Assembly (NCBI GenBank): GCA_013398615.1
Contig: VZSR01003049.1
Span: 1,038,979 to 1,102,978, forward strand
Length of the DNA stretch: 64,000 nucleotides
Direction of reading: 5' to 3'
Source of the DNA: Brachypodius melanocephalos
Taxonomy: Eukaryota > Chordata > Aves > Passeriformes > Pycnonotidae
Position 1 is the first letter of the stretch; each line of letters begins with the position of its first letter. The notes beneath the pieces are model-generated. The model saw only the letters and a program-made list of their open reading frames with translations. It was not told the origin of the DNA and ran no database searches. Positions 63,376 to 64,000 of the stretch are shown in pieces. A program made the position numbers and the translations under genes.

Positions 63376-64000
63376 CATGTATAAAATCCAGTACCACTGA
63401 GGGAAAGAGATGGGTTAGATCCAGTCTTTTAATTAGTCTCTGAACTTTCCAAAGACTTTCATTTATCCTATAGATCCTGATTTTCCACTGTGTTCAAAGG
63501 CTTCTTATAATTAAAAATGCAATTACTTAATTAATTAAAATTAATGAAAGAATGTGATAAAAAGAACAATTGATCATATTGTAGTATTAAAATAAAATCA
63601 TAGCAAAATAAAACCAGAAACAGAATTAATTAACTTGAATGTCCGTTCTTCAGATATCTGAGGGCATAGGCTATTTCAAACTATTTTATTAATTGGAAAT
63701 AAAACAATACCATTGTTAGACCAAATAAATCTCTAAGAGTACACAGAGGATAAAAATGTCTAGTTGACTTTGATCTTTAATTTATGAATTTCTTCTTCAT
63801 TATATTATTTACACAGGAGTGCCTGTGATATTCTGAATGCCAGAAATAGATGTCTGCTTACAAAAAGATACAGAGAAATATTTCCTTATCTCCTGTAGTT
63901 GTAGAAACATAAATTATTCTTGGTTTTAAACATATAGCTGTATACTAGACTACATTTCATGGACAAAACCTATGAGGAAACTGACACTTTGCAGACAACT
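63376..64000. other. Intergenic, nothing recognised
   Basis: AT-rich sequence up to the window edge, no gene or repeat identified. Confidence 0.6.

Overview
This is a vertebrate nuclear window, almost certainly from a bird and probably a passerine. It is AT-rich, with short exons, kilobase introns and GT-AG splice sites. It carries several truncated CR1 LINE fragments and two solo LTRs of the passerine ERVL-like type. There is one GC-rich CpG-island promoter. Apart from the exons, nearly all open frames are chance frames in AT-rich DNA or out-of-frame reading of the CpG island or repeats.

Two protein genes can be read exon by exon, placed head to head. On the minus strand is the 5' part of ARAP2, an Arf GTPase-activating protein with SAM, PH, ArfGAP, ankyrin and RhoGAP domains. 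It has a CpG-island promoter and noncoding first exon (about 27.45-27.6 kb, within an island at 27.2-28.0 kb). A large first coding exon carries the start codon and SAM domain (20621-21652), followed by five coding exons (14400-14470, 13384-13463, 8157-8239, 7006-7362, 3916-3985). All reading-frame phases match. The last two exons open the first PH domain, and the rest of the gene lies off the left edge. On the plus strand is DTHD1 (death-domain-containing 1), with nine phase-compatible exons from 41106 to 52049. These encode 868 residues: an acidic serine-rich N-terminal part, a ZU5/UPA-like middle and a C-terminal death domain ending in TGA. The frame is already open at the first visible exon, so a start exon further upstream is missing from this annotation.

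Layout: 1-21652, ARAP2 exons and introns with a solo LTR at 8513-8925; 21653-27446, ARAP2 intron 1, with a 10-N assembly gap at 25344-25353; 27.2-28.0 kb, promoter island; 28.1-41.1 kb, intergenic, with a repeat cluster at 37.2-38.9 kb; 41.1-52.7 kb, DTHD1; 52.7-64.0 kb, intergenic, with small CR1 remnants and a second solo LTR at 63082-63375. The ARAP2-DTHD1 neighbourhood matches the order I know from other amniotes.

I found no new multi-gene system. The points most worth a second look are a splice-compatible terminal-exon-like frame in ARAP2 (14608-14881), a pair of perfect STAT-type sites arranged as a palindrome beside the ARAP2 island, a five-run G-quadruplex motif in the presumed ARAP2 5' leader, and a T22 tract abutting a DTHD1 acceptor.
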